A stretch of DNA of 64,000 nucleotides from the NCBI RefSeq assembly GCF_005435165.1, contig NZ_SGUC01000011.1, positions 1 to 64,000 on the forward strand, read 5' to 3'. A program made the translations under genes and the position numbers. Within the stretch, counting starts at the first letter, position 1. Each line of letters opens with the position of its first letter. Source of the DNA: Halorubrum sp. GN11_10-6_MGM (GTDB lineage Archaea > Halobacteriota > Halobacteria > Halobacteriales > Haloferacaceae). This document shows, in pieces, positions 44,172 to 52,991 of this stretch. The notes under the pieces were generated by a model. That model did not search any database. It had not been told where the DNA came from and saw only the letters and a program-made list of their open reading frames with translations.

Positions 44172-45305
44172 ATGACACGAGACCCACTCAAGATCGGCGT
44201 ACTGGGGTACCGCTTCATGGGCAAGGCGCACGCGAACGCGCTCGCGCGGCTCCCGATGTTCTTCCCGGACGCGCCCGAGATCGTGCGGCACACGCTCGTC
44301 GGGCGCAACGAGGAAGAGCTGGCGGACGCCGCCGACCGGTTCGGCTTCGCGCACACCGCGACCGACTGGGAGGCGGCGCTCGACGAGGTGGACGTGTTCT
44401 ACAACCTCGGCCCGAACCACGTCCACGCCGAGCCGTCGATCGCGGCGCTCGAAGAGGGCGTTCCCGTCCTCTGCGAGAAGCCGCTCGCCCCGACGGTCGA
44501 GGAGGCGGCGACGATGCGCGACGCGGCGGCCGCGGCGGACGTCCCCGCGGGGACCGCGTTCAACTACCGGTTCGTCCCCGCGATCCGGTACGCGAAGGGG
44601 CTGATCGAGGACGGCGAACTCGGCGAGATCCGACAGGTCCGCGGGCGGTACCTCCAGGACTGGCTCGTCGACCCCGACGCGCCGTGGGCGTGGCGGATGG
44701 ACGCCGAGATGGCCGGGTCGGGCGCGCTCGGCGACCTCGGCGCACACACGATCGACCTCGCGAACTTCCTCGTCGGCGACCGGGTCGGCGGGATCGATCG
44801 CGTCTCCGGGCAGCTGACGACGTTCGTCGACGAGCGTCCCGTCTACGACGAGAACGGTGACGTCGCGGAGTACCGCGACGTGACGGTCGACGACGCGTAC
44901 GCCGCGCAGGTCGACTACGAGTCGGGCGCGACCGGGAGCTTCGAGGCGAGCCGGGTCGCCGAGGGGCACAAAAACGACCACACGATCGCGGTTCACGGCT
45001 CGAAGGGGAGCCTCGAGTTCTCCTTGGAGCGCCTCAACGAGCTGGAGGTGCTGCGGGAGGGGAACCGCGGCTACGAGACGGTGCTGGTCACCGAGGAGTC
45101 GGACCCGTACGTCGACCGCTGGTGGCCCCCCGGACACGTGATCGGGTGGGAACACACGTTCGTCCACGAGAACTACGAGTTCCTGTCCGCGGTCGCGGAG
45201 GGGGACACCTTCGAGCCGTCGTTCGAGGACGGGTACGAGATCCAGCGCGTCCTCGACGCGATCGGTCGGTCGGACGAGCGCGGCGAGCGGGTCGCGGTCG
45301 AGTGA
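44172..45305 (+). CDS. Gfo/Idh/MocA family oxidoreductase
   Basis: This 377-residue NAD(P)-dependent dehydrogenase of the glucose-fructose oxidoreductase/inositol dehydrogenase family has an N-terminal Rossmann domain starting IGVLGYRFMGKAHANAL and EKPLAPTVEEA, the motif with the catalytic-region lysine. A GDLGAHTIDLANFLVGD segment marks the C-terminal domain. Paired with the adjacent TIM-barrel isomerase it may catabolise a cyclic polyol or sugar acid; the substrate is not determinable. Confidence 0.87.
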   Translation: MTRDPLKIGVLGYRFMGKAHANALARLPMFFPDAPEIVRHTLVGRNEEELADAADRFGFAHTATDWEAALDEVDVFYNLGPNHVHAEPSIAALEEGVPVLCEKPLAPTVEEAATMRDAAAAADVPAGTAFNYRFVPAIRYAKGLIEDGELGEIRQVRGRYLQDWLVDPDAPWAWRMDAEMAGSGALGDLGAHTIDLANFLVGDRVGGIDRVSGQLTTFVDERPVYDENGDVAEYRDVTVDDAYAAQVDYESGATGSFEASRVAEGHKNDHTIAVHGSKGSLEFSLERLNELEVLREGNRGYETVLVTEESDPYVDRWWPPGHVIGWEHTFVHENYEFLSAVAEGDTFEPSFEDGYEIQRVLDAIGRSDERGERVAVE

Positions 45306-45380
45306 GTCGCGGTCGAGTGAGCGTCACGGTCGGATGAACTCGCGGTCGGACGTCGCCCCGACAGCCCGTCCGTCAGGCCG

Positions 45381-45842
45381 TCAGACGCCGACGCCCGGCG
45401 TGGAGCCCCCGTTCTCCTCGCCCCACTCTTGGATCGCAGAGTCTTCGCCGTTGTAGCTGCCGAGCGTCTCGCGGGTGTCGAACGCGACCGGCTCCCAGAC
45501 GACCTCGAAGTTCTCGTTGCCCGTCGCGTTCGGGACGGGGACGCGGTCGCCCGGTCTCACGATGCCGTCGCCGGGCCACGCGCCGAACTGGACGTTCCCG
45601 TCCGGGTCCTCGCCGCGGACGTACAGCTCCTCGGCCGGGACCGGCTCCGGGCCGAGCGCGACGACCACGAGGTCGCCGCCCTCCCGTTGGCCCTCGAACT
45701 CGGCGTCGGGCGGCGCGACGCCGTCGATGAGGCCGAACACCGCCGCCCCGACGATGGCGAGCAGCAACACGACGACTCCGACGAGCAGTCCCGTCCCCGC
45801 CAAGGGGGTGAACCCGCGCTCGTCGTCTCGGAAGGCCACCAT
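45381..45842 (-). CDS. Type IV pilin-like protein
   Basis: This 153-residue protein has the archaeal pilin N-terminal domain: the leader ends in RGFTPLAGTGLL with a hydrophobic helix right after (about residues 18-40), typical of prepilin peptidase cleavage. The remainder is a small beta-rich acidic domain with VRPGDRVPV and ENFEVVWEPV. A TATA box (GCTTATATC, minus, 45866-45874) sits about 24-32 bp before the start. Single pilin-like gene, with no assembly genes nearby. Confidence 0.85.
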   Translation of the reverse strand: MVAFRDDERGFTPLAGTGLLVGVVVLLLAIVGAAVFGLIDGVAPPDAEFEGQREGGDLVVVALGPEPVPAEELYVRGEDPDGNVQFGAWPGDGIVRPGDRVPVPNATGNENFEVVWEPVAFDTRETLGSYNGEDSAIQEWGEENGGSTPGVGV

Positions 45843-45956
45843 TCGGCCGACACTCAGACGGCACCGATATAAGCATTTCCGCGCCGCGTATCAGCGCTGA
45901 TAAGTTTGGACGGCGGCGCCGAGCGGAGACCGGATCGGGACGGGTTCGCGCGGAGC

Positions 45957-46013
45957 GAACCGAACCGGAAGCGGGGAACCGAGCCGGAAACGGGCAACCG
46001 AACCGGAAACGGG
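45957..46013. repeat. Three 19-bp tandem repeats in an intergenic gap
   Basis: Units GAACCGAACCGGAAGCGGG, and two variants, run end to end at 45957-45975, 45976-45994 and 45995-46013. They lie in the 197-bp gap between the divergent pilin and YIP1 genes. Otherwise the gap shows only the pilin TATA box. Confidence 0.85.
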
Positions 46014-46039
46014 TTATCCCGCGCCGTCGAACTCCGACC

Positions 46040-46660
46040 GTGACGTCTCGGATGAGCGATCCCGCCGGCGGACGACCCCGCGGTCTCCGGGGGATCGCGC
46101 GAACCTGGATCGAGGTCCTCGTCCGGCCGCGGCGGGCGTTCGCGAACGGGATCACGCCCGGCGATCAGGCGCCCGCGCTGACCTTCGCGGTCGCGGTCGC
46201 CGCGGCGTTCACGCTCGGACTGATCGCGACGGACCCCGGATCGGTGCCCGTCGTCGTCCCGTCGTCCGCACTGTTATCCGGGCTCGTCGTCTTCCTCGTC
46301 GCGGTCGCGCTGGCGGCGCCGGTCGGCCTCCACCTGACCGCCGCGGTCGCGACCGTCTCGGTCGTGCTAGCGAGCGTCGAGTTCGACGACGGGCTGGGGC
46401 TGCGCGACCGCGGCGGGGTGAGCGAGACCGTTCAGGTCGTCGCGTACGCGAGTTCGCCGATGGCGCTGGCCGGCCCGTCAGTCCCCGAAATCCGGGTTCT
46501 CTGTGGCGCGTACGCCGCGGTGCTGCTGGTCGTCGGGCTCCGGACGGTCCACGGGCTTGGACCGGTCCGGACGGTCGCGGCCGCGCTCCCGCCCGCCGCG
46601 CTCGGCTACGGCGTCGGCTACCGCGTCGTCGCCGCGGCGCGGACGCTGCTCGGCGCGTGA
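46040..46660 (+). CDS. YIP1-family integral membrane protein
   Basis: This protein has 206 residues and four to five hydrophobic helices. A cytoplasmic-type N-terminus RTWIEVLVRPRRAFANGI and a mid segment VQVVAYASSPMAL match the YIP1 pattern in haloarchaea. The start is GTG at 46040; an ATG at 46052 is possible. Function unknown. Confidence 0.7.
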   Translation: MTSRMSDPAGGRPRGLRGIARTWIEVLVRPRRAFANGITPGDQAPALTFAVAVAAAFTLGLIATDPGSVPVVVPSSALLSGLVVFLVAVALAAPVGLHLTAAVATVSVVLASVEFDDGLGLRDRGGVSETVQVVAYASSPMALAGPSVPEIRVLCGAYAAVLLVVGLRTVHGLGPVRTVAAALPPAALGYGVGYRVVAAARTLLGA

Positions 46661-46737
46661 CGCACCGGTCCGTCCCGGCGTGACCGCCGGAGGGGCGCCG
46701 CGTTCTCCTCGAGGCGCCTAGCGGGCTTTCGACAACC

Positions 46738-46746
46738 GTTTTAGGC
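46738..46746 (+). promoter_or_regulatory. TATA box of the RecJ-like gene
   Basis: GTTTTAGGC lies 23-31 bp before the ATG at 46769, giving a leaderless start. It is the only AT run in the 108-bp gap. Confidence 0.55.
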
Positions 46747-46768
46747 CCGAGACTCTCGGTGTACTCAA

Positions 46769-48970
46769 ATGGGATCCTGTATCATCTGTGGCACCGACGT
46801 CGGGGGCGGTCGCGTCTGCGACTCGCACCAAGAAGACGTCGTGTTCGACTTCCGTGGCGACTCTCCCGACGGTCTGGTTCCGAGCCGGTTCTACCGAGGC
46901 GTCGTCGACGGGTACGCCGAGTTCGGCGTGTTCATCGACCTCGCGCCCGGCGTCACCGGACTGTTACACCGCTCCGAGCTCGACCGCCGCCTCGACAGCC
47001 TCGACTGGGAGCCGGGCGACGAGGTGTTCGTCCAAGTGAAGGGCGTCCGCGACAACGGGAACATCGACCTCGGGTGGTCGATCCGACAGACCGACCGCGA
47101 GTTCCGCGGCGTCCTCGTTCAGGAGTCCGCCGGCGAACACCTCCCCGACGAGGGAGGCGACGCCGACGAGAGCGACGACACCGGCGAGAACAGCGAGGCC
47201 GCGGAGCCGACCGAGGAGACCACGGAGCCGGTCGACGAGGACGACGAGGGCGACGAGCCGGACGCGGACGACGAGTCCGAAGACGGCGACACGACCGCCG
47301 CGGAAGTCGCCGACCCCGAGCCGGACGTGTCCGACGACGAGGTCGAAGCGACCGCGGCAGACGGGGAGACCGACAACGGGGCCGAAGCGGCCGCAGCCGA
47401 CGGAGAGGCCGACGACGGGGACGAAGCGGCCGCAGCAGACGACGAGACCGCAGCAGACGACGAGACGCCCGATCGCGTGTCGATCACGACGCTCGGGGAC
47501 GCGGTCGGCGAGTCGGTCCGGATCGAGGGCGAGGTCGTCGGCGTCCGTCAGACCGGCGGCCCGACGGTGTTCGAGGTCAGCGACGAGACGGGCGCCGTCG
47601 ACGTGGCCGCGTTCGTCGAGCCGGGCGTCCGGGCGTACCCGGACGTCGAGGTCGGCGACGCGGTGCGGGTCGACGGTGAGGTGGAGAGCCACCGCGGCGA
47701 CGTTCAGGTCGAGTCCGAGGCGCTCGTCCTCCTCGACGGCGAGGAGGCCGAAGCGGTCCGCCGCCGGATGGCCGAGGCGCTCACCGACGAGGCGCGGCCG
47801 GAGGGGCTCCAGCCGCTCGGCGGCGACGAGACGGTCGCCGAACTCGCCGACGGGCTGCTCGACGCGGCCGAGGCGGTCCGCCGCGCGGTGCTCGAATCGC
47901 GGCCGATCGTCGTCCGCCACCCGGCGACCGCCGACGGCTACGTCGCCGGCGCCGCGGTCGAGCGAGCCGTTCTCCCCCTGATCCGCGACGAACACGCCAA
48001 AAGCGACGCCGAGTACCACTACTTCACCCGGCGCCCGCTCGACGAACCGGTGTACGACATGGACGCAGCGACCAACGACGCGACGCGGATGCTCCAGGAC
48101 CGCGACCGCCACGACGAGAAGCTCCCGCTGTTCCTCCTCGTCGGCGCCGGCTCGACGACCGAGTCCGCCGACGGCATCGACCTGCTGTCGGTGTACGGGG
48201 TCGACGCCGTCGTCGTCGACGCCGCGGTCGCGGACACCGAGACGCGAGACGCGGTCGACACGCTCGTCTCGCCGGAGCTGTCGGACGTCGGCGGCGACGA
48301 GACGCTCTCGACGGGCGCGCTCGTCGCCTCGCTGGCGTCGGCGATCAACGACGAGGTCCGCGCGGACCTCCGGCACCTGCCGGCGGTGAGCTACTGGGCG
48401 GACGCCCCCGAGCGGTACGTCGACCTCGCGCGCGACGCCGGCTACGACGCCGAGCGCGTCGCCGAACTTCGCGAGGCGGTCGCGCTGGAGGCGTACTACC
48501 AGTCGTATCAGGACAAGCGCGAGCTGATCGCCGACCTCCTGTTCTCTGACGGCGGGAACCTCGCGGCGCACGTCTCCGAGCAGTTCCGCGAGAAGCTGGA
48601 GACGGAGGTCGAGACCGCGGACGCGAACGTCGTGACCGAGGCGGTCGACGGCGTCGAGTTCGCGCTGCTCGACACCGACGGCTACACCCACCGGTACGAC
48701 TTCCCGCCGACGCCGCTCCTCTTGGACGACCTCCACCGGCGGCGCGCCGACGGGGAGCCGTTCGCGACGGTGGGCGTCGGCACCGACGAGCTGTACGTGC
48801 GCACGACCGCGGACGTCTCCGTCCGCGACGTGGCCGAGCGCGCGGCCGAGCTCGCGCCCAAGGCGGACATCGCGACCGCTGGCGTCCGCGAGGGGAAAAT
48901 CGAGTTCCTCTCCGGCGAGCGCGACGCCGTCGAGGACGCCGTCGTCGCGGCCGTCGCCGAATCGTTCTGA
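46769..48970 (+). CDS. RecJ-like protein with zinc finger, S1 and OB domains and degenerate DHH motifs
   Basis: This 733-residue protein of the COG1107 type has an N-terminal zinc site CIICG...CDSH, an S1-like RNA-binding domain (YRGVVDGYAEFGVFIDLAPG) and a 100-residue Asp/Glu/Ala linker. An OB fold (VRIEGEVVGVRQTGGPTVFEV) and a DHH-like C-terminal region follow. The nuclease signature is broken: the first metal motif reads HPATADG (384-390), where active relatives have HxDADG-like residues, and the DHH position reads DAA near 484. The protein probably binds nucleic acid without RecJ catalysis (inference). Confidence 0.8.
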   Translation: MGSCIICGTDVGGGRVCDSHQEDVVFDFRGDSPDGLVPSRFYRGVVDGYAEFGVFIDLAPGVTGLLHRSELDRRLDSLDWEPGDEVFVQVKGVRDNGNIDLGWSIRQTDREFRGVLVQESAGEHLPDEGGDADESDDTGENSEAAEPTEETTEPVDEDDEGDEPDADDESEDGDTTAAEVADPEPDVSDDEVEATAADGETDNGAEAAAADGEADDGDEAAAADDETAADDETPDRVSITTLGDAVGESVRIEGEVVGVRQTGGPTVFEVSDETGAVDVAAFVEPGVRAYPDVEVGDAVRVDGEVESHRGDVQVESEALVLLDGEEAEAVRRRMAEALTDEARPEGLQPLGGDETVAELADGLLDAAEAVRRAVLESRPIVVRHPATADGYVAGAAVERAVLPLIRDEHAKSDAEYHYFTRRPLDEPVYDMDAATNDATRMLQDRDRHDEKLPLFLLVGAGSTTESADGIDLLSVYGVDAVVVDAAVADTETRDAVDTLVSPELSDVGGDETLSTGALVASLASAINDEVRADLRHLPAVSYWADAPERYVDLARDAGYDAERVAELREAVALEAYYQSYQDKRELIADLLFSDGGNLAAHVSEQFREKLETEVETADANVVTEAVDGVEFALLDTDGYTHRYDFPPTPLLLDDLHRRRADGEPFATVGVGTDELYVRTTADVSVRDVAERAAELAPKADIATAGVREGKIEFLSGERDAVEDAVVAAVAESF

Positions 48971-49021
48971 GGTCCGCGGCCACGAGCGGAGCGCTTCGAA
49001 TTTCGCTCGCCCGTCGCTCGG

Positions 49022-49681
49022 TCAGCGGCGCGTGAACGGTCCGGGCGGAAGGATGAGGTCGTCGAGCTCCGGTCGCTGTTTCACGTTGAACACGACCGAC
49101 AGCTCGTCGGTCAGCGGATAGCCGTTACAGGAGAGCCGGAACCCGCGCTCGGCGAGGTCGTCCGGCATGATGTGGTCGGTCGGCTGCGAGAGCTCCCCCT
49201 CGGCGAGGTACACCGCGCAGTTCGCGCAGGCGCCGCCGCGACAGGAGAAGGGCCACGCGAACCCGCTCCGCTCGGCCGCCTCCAGCAGGCTCTCGTCGGG
49301 GTGGACGAGCAGGCGACCGTGAGCGTCCGGGGCGAGGTCGGCGTGAGAGGCTTTCCGAAAGAGGTCGTCGTCGTCGAGCGACCAGCCGTAGTCGACGATC
49401 GCCTCGTAGTCGAGGAACTCGACGCGGGTCGGCTGTACCTCGGCGGCGTCACTGTCGTCGTCGAGGTCGATGTCGGCGGCCGCGGTCGTCTCACTGTCAC
49501 CTTCCTCGCCGTTCTCGTCGCGCGCCTCCAGCTCGCGGTAGGCCCGGCGGACGAGCTGGAACTCCTCGACCGAGCCGCCCTGATCGGGGTGGGCGCGCTT
49601 CACGCGCTCGCGGTAGGCCCGTTCGATCGCCTCGTCGTCGGCGTCCTCGTCGACGTCTAACACCTCGAACGGGGAGACCAT
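49022..49681 (-). CDS. DnaJ-domain plus [2Fe-2S] ferredoxin fusion
   Basis: This protein has 219 residues. A J-domain (FEVLDVDEDADDEAIERAYRE, with the HPD motif in KRAHPDQGG) covers the first 60 residues, then an acidic linker. A plant-type ferredoxin domain follows with CRGGACANC and a distal Cys in LSCNGYPL. The start at 49681 is supported by TTTATG (minus, about 49710-49716) acting as TATA; an upstream ATG lies on top of this box. Such fusions are known among haloarchaeal ferredoxins. Confidence 0.85.
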   Translation of the reverse strand: MVSPFEVLDVDEDADDEAIERAYRERVKRAHPDQGGSVEEFQLVRRAYRELEARDENGEEGDSETTAAADIDLDDDSDAAEVQPTRVEFLDYEAIVDYGWSLDDDDLFRKASHADLAPDAHGRLLVHPDESLLEAAERSGFAWPFSCRGGACANCAVYLAEGELSQPTDHIMPDDLAERGFRLSCNGYPLTDELSVVFNVKQRPELDDLILPPGPFTRR

Positions 49682-49821
49682 CCAACGTGTGGCCGTAGGC
49701 GCGTGACGCACATAAACTGCCCAGAAGTCGGCAGGCTCGCGGGCGGGGTCGAGAGTCGTCGCGGCGCCGGTAGCCGCCCGACCGATCAGCGTTTAATAGC
49801 GGCGCGCCCCACCACTCGGTA

Positions 49822-50799
49822 ATGGGAAACGCCGACCTCCGCGACCTTGCGTCGATCCGCGACGTCGCCTTCTCCGAGATCGAGGGGAGCGTCGTCGCCG
49901 TGGACGCGCACAACTGGCTGTACCGGTACCTCACGACCACGGTCAAGTGGACGAGCGACGAGAAGTACACCACCGCCGACGGCGTCGAGGTCGCGAACCT
50001 GATCGGGGTCGTCCAAGGGCTCCCGAAGTTCTTCGAACACGACCTGATCCCGGTGATGGTGTTCGACGGCGCCGTCACCGACCTGAAGGCCGACGAGGTG
50101 GCCGAACGGCGCGAGAAGCGCGAGAAGGCCGAGGAGCGTCGGGCGGCCGCCGAGGAGCGCGGCGACGCGGTCGAGGCGGCGCGGCTGGAGGCCCGCACGC
50201 AGCGGCTCACCGACGCGATACAGGAGACGACACGCGAGCTCCTCGACCTGCTCGACGTGCCGATCGTCGAGGCGCCCGCGGAGGGGGAGGCGCAGTGCGC
50301 GCAGATGGCCGCGACCGGGACCGTCGACCACGCCGGCAGCGAGGACTACGACACCCTGCTGTTCGGCGCGCCGACGACGCTCCGACAGCTGACGAGCAAG
50401 GGCGACCCGGAGCTGATGGACTTGGCTGCGACGCTCGACGAACTCGGACTCGATCGGCAGGGGCTCGTCGACGTCGCGATGCTCTGCGGGACCGACTTCA
50501 ACGAGGGCGTCCGGGGGATCGGCCCGAAGACGGCGGTGACTGCGGTGAAGGAACACGGCGACCTGTGGGGCGTCCTCGACGCCCGCGACGCCGAGATCCC
50601 GAACGCCGAGGCGGTCCGCGAGCTGTTCATGTCCCCGCCGTCGGCGGACGTCGCGGTCGACACCGACGTGAACCCGGACGTCGAGGCCGCCCGCGAGTAC
50701 GTCGTCGACGAGTGGGGCGTCGACGCCGACGAGGTCGAGCGGGGCTTCGAACGCATCGCGGAGTCGCAGGTCCAGACCGGGCTCGACCGGTGGACGTGA
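49822..50799 (+). CDS. fen1: Flap endonuclease 1
   Basis: This structure-specific 5' flap nuclease for Okazaki fragment and repair processing has 325 residues. The N-terminal XPG domain with catalytic Asp in [13 protein letters not shown] and the internal acidic cluster [25 protein letters not shown], and the helix-hairpin-helix [16 protein letters not shown] are visible. The last eight residues QTGLDRWT form a PCNA-interacting (PIP-like) box. TATA GTTTAATA (49791-49798) is 24-31 bp before the ATG. Confidence 0.94.
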   Translation: MGNADLRDLASIRDVAFSEIEGSVVAVDAHNWLYRYLTTTVKWTSDEKYTTADGVEVANLIGVVQGLPKFFEHDLIPVMVFDGAVTDLKADEVAERREKREKAEERRAAAEERGDAVEAARLEARTQRLTDAIQETTRELLDLLDVPIVEAPAEGEAQCAQMAATGTVDHAGSEDYDTLLFGAPTTLRQLTSKGDPELMDLAATLDELGLDRQGLVDVAMLCGTDFNEGVRGIGPKTAVTAVKEHGDLWGVLDARDAEIPNAEAVRELFMSPPSADVAVDTDVNPDVEAAREYVVDEWGVDADEVERGFERIAESQVQTGLDRWT

Positions 50800-50938
50800 C
50801 GGGCTTCGATCGGGGGACCTGAGAAATCTCGATCCGCGGACGTACCGGACCTCGACCGACTGATCCGACGCGACCGACGGAACGGGCTCCGGCCCGCGCT
50901 CCGTCGCGCGTCCGTCGGCGCGACCGCCGCGAACACAC

Positions 50939-50946
50939 CTTTTATT
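50939..50946 (+). promoter_or_regulatory. TATA box upstream of gcvH
   Basis: CTTTTATT is the only TATA-like run in the 219-bp gap between fen1 and gcvH. It lies about 75 bp before the gcvH ATG, so this operon would have a leader of roughly 45-50 nt, unlike most genes here. No gcvT gene or riboswitch-like fold is evident in the gap. Confidence 0.4.
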
Positions 50947-51018
50947 TCCTCGTCGTCAGAAGGGTGATTCACACGTGTCGCGGGCCGGAACCCGAGCGGA
51001 CCGCGGCGACTCTGACCA

Positions 51019-51402
51019 ATGAGCTTCGACGTTCCCGACGACAGACGGTACCTGGAATCGCACGAGTGGGCGACGACCGGCGGTGACACCGTTCGAATCG
51101 GCGTCTCCGACTTCGCGCAGGACGAACTGGGCGACGTGGTGTTCGTCGAACTGCCCGCGGTCGGCGACGAGATCGCCGCCGGCGAGTCGTTCGGCGTCGT
51201 CGAGTCGATCAAGGCCGTCTCGGACCTGTACGCACCGGTCTCGGGCGAGGTCGTCGCGGTCAACGAGGAGCTGTTCGACCGCCCGGAGCTCGTCAACGAG
51301 GACCCGTACGGCGAGGGGTGGATGCTCGAGGTCGACCCGACCGAGGGCGGCGACGCCGAGGGGCTGCTCGACGCCGACGCGTACGACGACCAGATCGCCT
51401 GA
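51019..51402 (+). CDS. gcvH: Glycine cleavage system H protein
   Basis: This lipoyl carrier shuttles the aminomethyl group between the P, T and L proteins. It has 127 residues. The lipoyl lysine is K65 in VESIKAVSD; the surrounding [19 protein letters not shown] is typical. It is followed, after a 211-bp gap without a gene, by gcvPA. Confidence 0.95.
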   Translation: MSFDVPDDRRYLESHEWATTGGDTVRIGVSDFAQDELGDVVFVELPAVGDEIAAGESFGVVESIKAVSDLYAPVSGEVVAVNEELFDRPELVNEDPYGEGWMLEVDPTEGGDAEGLLDADAYDDQIA

Positions 51403-51613
51403 CTGCGCCGGTTCGACGTGAACGCGACCGCGGCCCCTCTGCGTGCCCGCGGGCGTTCGACGCGACCGCAGCGACCGCACGGCCGACCGGATTCGACGAC
51501 ACACTGCCGACACCGGACCCGATCATGACACCGCCACGTTCCGACCGACGAGCCGCGAACCGAGCACCGACCGACGGCCGACCGACGGCCCGCGGACGCG
51601 GAGGAGAGACCAG

Positions 51614-52990
51614 ATGAGCCGGGCGAACGGCACGCCGTACGCCCCCCACACCGACGAGGAGACCGAAGCGATGCTGGCGGCGATCGGCGTCGCCGACGAG
51701 GAGTCGCTGTTCGACATTCCCGACCCGGTCGCCTTCGACGGCGACTTCGGCATCGACGGGCGGACCGAACGCGAGATCCGCGACGAGTGTGCGCGGATCT
51801 TCGCGCGGAACGACGACCTCACCGAGTTCCTCGGGCGAGGTCACTACGGCCACTACGTGCCGAGCGTCGTCGACCACCTCGCGGACCGCGCGGAGTTCCT
51901 CACGAGCTACACCCAGTACCAGCCGGAGGTGTCGCAGGGGTTCCTCCAAGCGCTCTTCGAGTACCAGTCGATGCTGGTCGAGCTCACCGGCCTCGACGTC
52001 GCGAACTGCTCGATGTACGACGCCGCGACCGCGCTCGGCGAGGCGGCGACGCTCGCCGACCGGGTCCGGTCGGCCTCGGGCGACGTCGTCCTCGTCCCCG
52101 AACAGCTCCGGGAGGGGAAGCGGGCGGTGCTGGAGAACTACTGCGACGGCGCCGACCTGCGCGTCGAGACGTACCCGATGGCCGACGGGACGGCCGACGT
52201 CGACGCGCTCGCCGACCGCGCGGGCGACGACGTCGTCATGGTGTACGCCGAGAGCCCGACGGTGCGGGGCTGTATCGAAGCGCGGCTCGCGGCGGTCGGC
52301 GAGATAGCGGACGAGACGGACGCGCTGTTTACGCTCGGCTCGGACGTCGTCGCGCTGTCGGTCCTCGAATCGCCGGCCGAGGTCGGGGCCGACGTCGTCG
52401 TCGGCGAGTCGGGCGCGCTCGGCCTCCCGACCGCGTACGGGATGGGACTGGGGATCTTCGCCTGCCGCGACGACTTCCTGCGGCAGGTCCCCGGTCGGCT
52501 CGTCGGCGCGAGCGAGGAGCGCGCGCCGCCGGAGGCGGCGCGAGACGGAGGCGGCGACGCCGCCGACGCCGGGGGTACCCGCGCGTACACCCTGACGCTC
52601 CAGACGCGCGAGCAGCACATCCGCAAGGAGCGCGCCACCTCGAACATCTGTACGAATCAAGCGTGGGTCGCGCTCCGCGCGGCGATCCACGCGGCGACGC
52701 TCGGCCCGGACGGGCTCGTCGACCTCGCGAACGACTGCGTCCGCGAGGCTGCGGCGCTCGCCGACCGGATCGACGATCTCTCCGGCGCGGCCGCGCCCGT
52801 CCACGACCGCCACCACTTCCGCGAGTTCGCGGTGCGCGTCGACCAGCCGGCCGAGGCGATCGCGGCCGAGTTGGAGGCCGAGGGATTCGCGGTCCACGCG
52901 ATCGGCGAGCACCTGCTTCAGGTGTGCGTCACCGACCTGAACGCCGGGAAGACGGACGCTCTCGTCGAGGCCTTAGAGGGGGTGCTGTGA
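51614..52990 (+). CDS. gcvPA: Glycine dehydrogenase (decarboxylating) subunit 1
   Basis: This is the N-terminal half of split P-protein, 458 residues, with family patterns [39 protein letters not shown] and the C-terminal [14 protein letters not shown]. It has no PLP lysine, as expected. The ATG at 51614 is chosen; an upstream frame is low-complexity and unlike the family. The next gene starts one base after its stop. Confidence 0.94.
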   Translation: MSRANGTPYAPHTDEETEAMLAAIGVADEESLFDIPDPVAFDGDFGIDGRTEREIRDECARIFARNDDLTEFLGRGHYGHYVPSVVDHLADRAEFLTSYTQYQPEVSQGFLQALFEYQSMLVELTGLDVANCSMYDAATALGEAATLADRVRSASGDVVLVPEQLREGKRAVLENYCDGADLRVETYPMADGTADVDALADRAGDDVVMVYAESPTVRGCIEARLAAVGEIADETDALFTLGSDVVALSVLESPAEVGADVVVGESGALGLPTAYGMGLGIFACRDDFLRQVPGRLVGASEERAPPEAARDGGGDAADAGGTRAYTLTLQTREQHIRKERATSNICTNQAWVALRAAIHAATLGPDGLVDLANDCVREAAALADRIDDLSGAAAPVHDRHHFREFAVRVDQPAEAIAAELEAEGFAVHAIGEHLLQVCVTDLNAGKTDALVEALEGVL

Positions 52991-52991
52991 G

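Noticed and set aside
46759-47679. 306-residue Arg-rich plus-strand frame
   Set aside because: It is an alternative frame of the RecJ-like gene's acidic linker (Asp/Glu codons read as Arg), typical of high-GC haloarchaeal DNA.
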